From the NCBI GenBank assembly GCA_029204225.1, contig CM055104.1:27335253-27399252 (forward strand): DNA of 64,000 nucleotides, read 5' to 3'. Shown piece after piece: positions 63,641 to 64,000 of this stretch. Positions within the stretch are counted from its first letter, which is position 1, and every line of letters begins with the position of its first letter. A model generated the notes under the pieces. The model saw only the letters and a program-made list of their open reading frames with translations. It had not been told where the DNA came from and searched no databases. The stretch is from Diphasiastrum complanatum (taxonomy: Eukaryota; Streptophyta; Lycopodiopsida; Lycopodiales; Lycopodiaceae). A program made the position numbers and the translations under genes.

Positions 63641-64000
63641 AAAAAATCAATATATATCTATGCTTTGCATGTGTGAATGAATGAATGATGTGATGTTATT
63701 ACATAAGTTGTATTTTTTGTGTAGGATGTTTGTTACAAGCACTTGTGCACATTGATAAGTGTTTCCATGTGAGCTCTTTATGCATCTAAAATTCACATCC
63801 TTACACTTTGAGAGTCAGACTTCACACCAAAGCTCCTTTCATTGAAAAAAAACATGAGCTGAGCTCAATTTCCGAAAATTGCCACCTATGATGATGGTGG
63901 TAAGGTACTACATTGCCTAATTTCACCCTGAGAGCCATCCTCCATAACAATGTTCATATGGTGTGTTTGCAGCTCCTGCTGCTGCTGCAGAACAACAGGG
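63641..64000. other. No recognisable feature
   Basis: AT-rich to neutral sequence with a CTGCTGCTGCTG run at 63,976-63,988. Nothing else supported. Confidence 0.4.

Noticed and set aside
63976-63988. CTGCTG run at the window end.
   Set aside because: Too short to treat as a meaningful microsatellite or coding glutamine/leucine tract.
1-64000. CRISPR arrays, rRNA or tRNA genes, bacterial operons.
   Set aside because: No regularly spaced repeats, rRNA text or foldable tRNAs were seen; content is eukaryotic.

Overview
The window looks like repeat-filled nuclear DNA of a land plant or close streptophyte relative. Evidence: nested Copia and Gypsy LTR retrotransposons, at least four primer-binding sites of the initiator-Met type (TGGTATCAGAGC), a chromodomain Gypsy element, and short introns with GTAAG donors, T-rich tracts and CAG acceptors. 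The species cannot be named from the sequence. No complete ordinary host gene, rRNA, tRNA or CRISPR array was seen.

Layout. 1-6.85 kb: rearranged minus-strand Copia remnants, with a 377-bp MITE and an internally inverted RT segment. 6.97-7.85 kb: two perfect hairpins and a plus-strand spliced gene fragment. 7.87-12.19 kb: minus-strand Gypsy gag-PR-RT-RH-IN, cut in its gag by a Copia LTR (12.196-12.988 kb). The missing 5' part of that gag lies on the plus strand at 26.7-27.335 kb, beside a sister LTR, with the same 5-bp target duplication; this implies an inversion of about 17 kb. 13.3-21.7 kb: Copia family 1 holding an almost intact, circularly permuted Copia family 2. 21.7-26 kb: unclassified repeats and an LTR. 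27.3-30.95 kb: Copia 5' half. 31.5-36 kb: chromovirus. 36-37.3 kb: Copia end and a cluster of GTGGAT/ATCCAC palindromes. 38-39.1 kb: degraded three-exon gene. 39.1-41.2 kb: LTR remnants. 41.3-55.24 kb: one minus-strand Copia split by two foreign elements. 55.2-59.3 kb: little recognisable. 59.3-63 kb: a third Copia lineage, itself interrupted.

The most interesting material is in the two elements nested in the 41-55 kb Copia. (1) 42,860-48,170 is a complete-looking LTR element (TG...CA ends, GTTAC target duplications, PBS, polypurine tract) without protease, RT or integrase. It encodes a very acidic Asp/Gln/Tyr-rich protein and carries an antisense multicopper-oxidase fragment. (2) 48,762-55,208 has about 43-bp inverted ends starting CATTAGAG and three spliced genes. 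One encodes a histone H3-like fold followed by a Ulp1/C48-type cysteine protease domain, behind a G-box-rich, apparently bidirectional promoter. No DDE transposase was recognised in it.

Most coding regions have stops or frameshifts, so the window is mainly a graveyard of elements. All homology calls rest on motifs read by eye; no database search was run.
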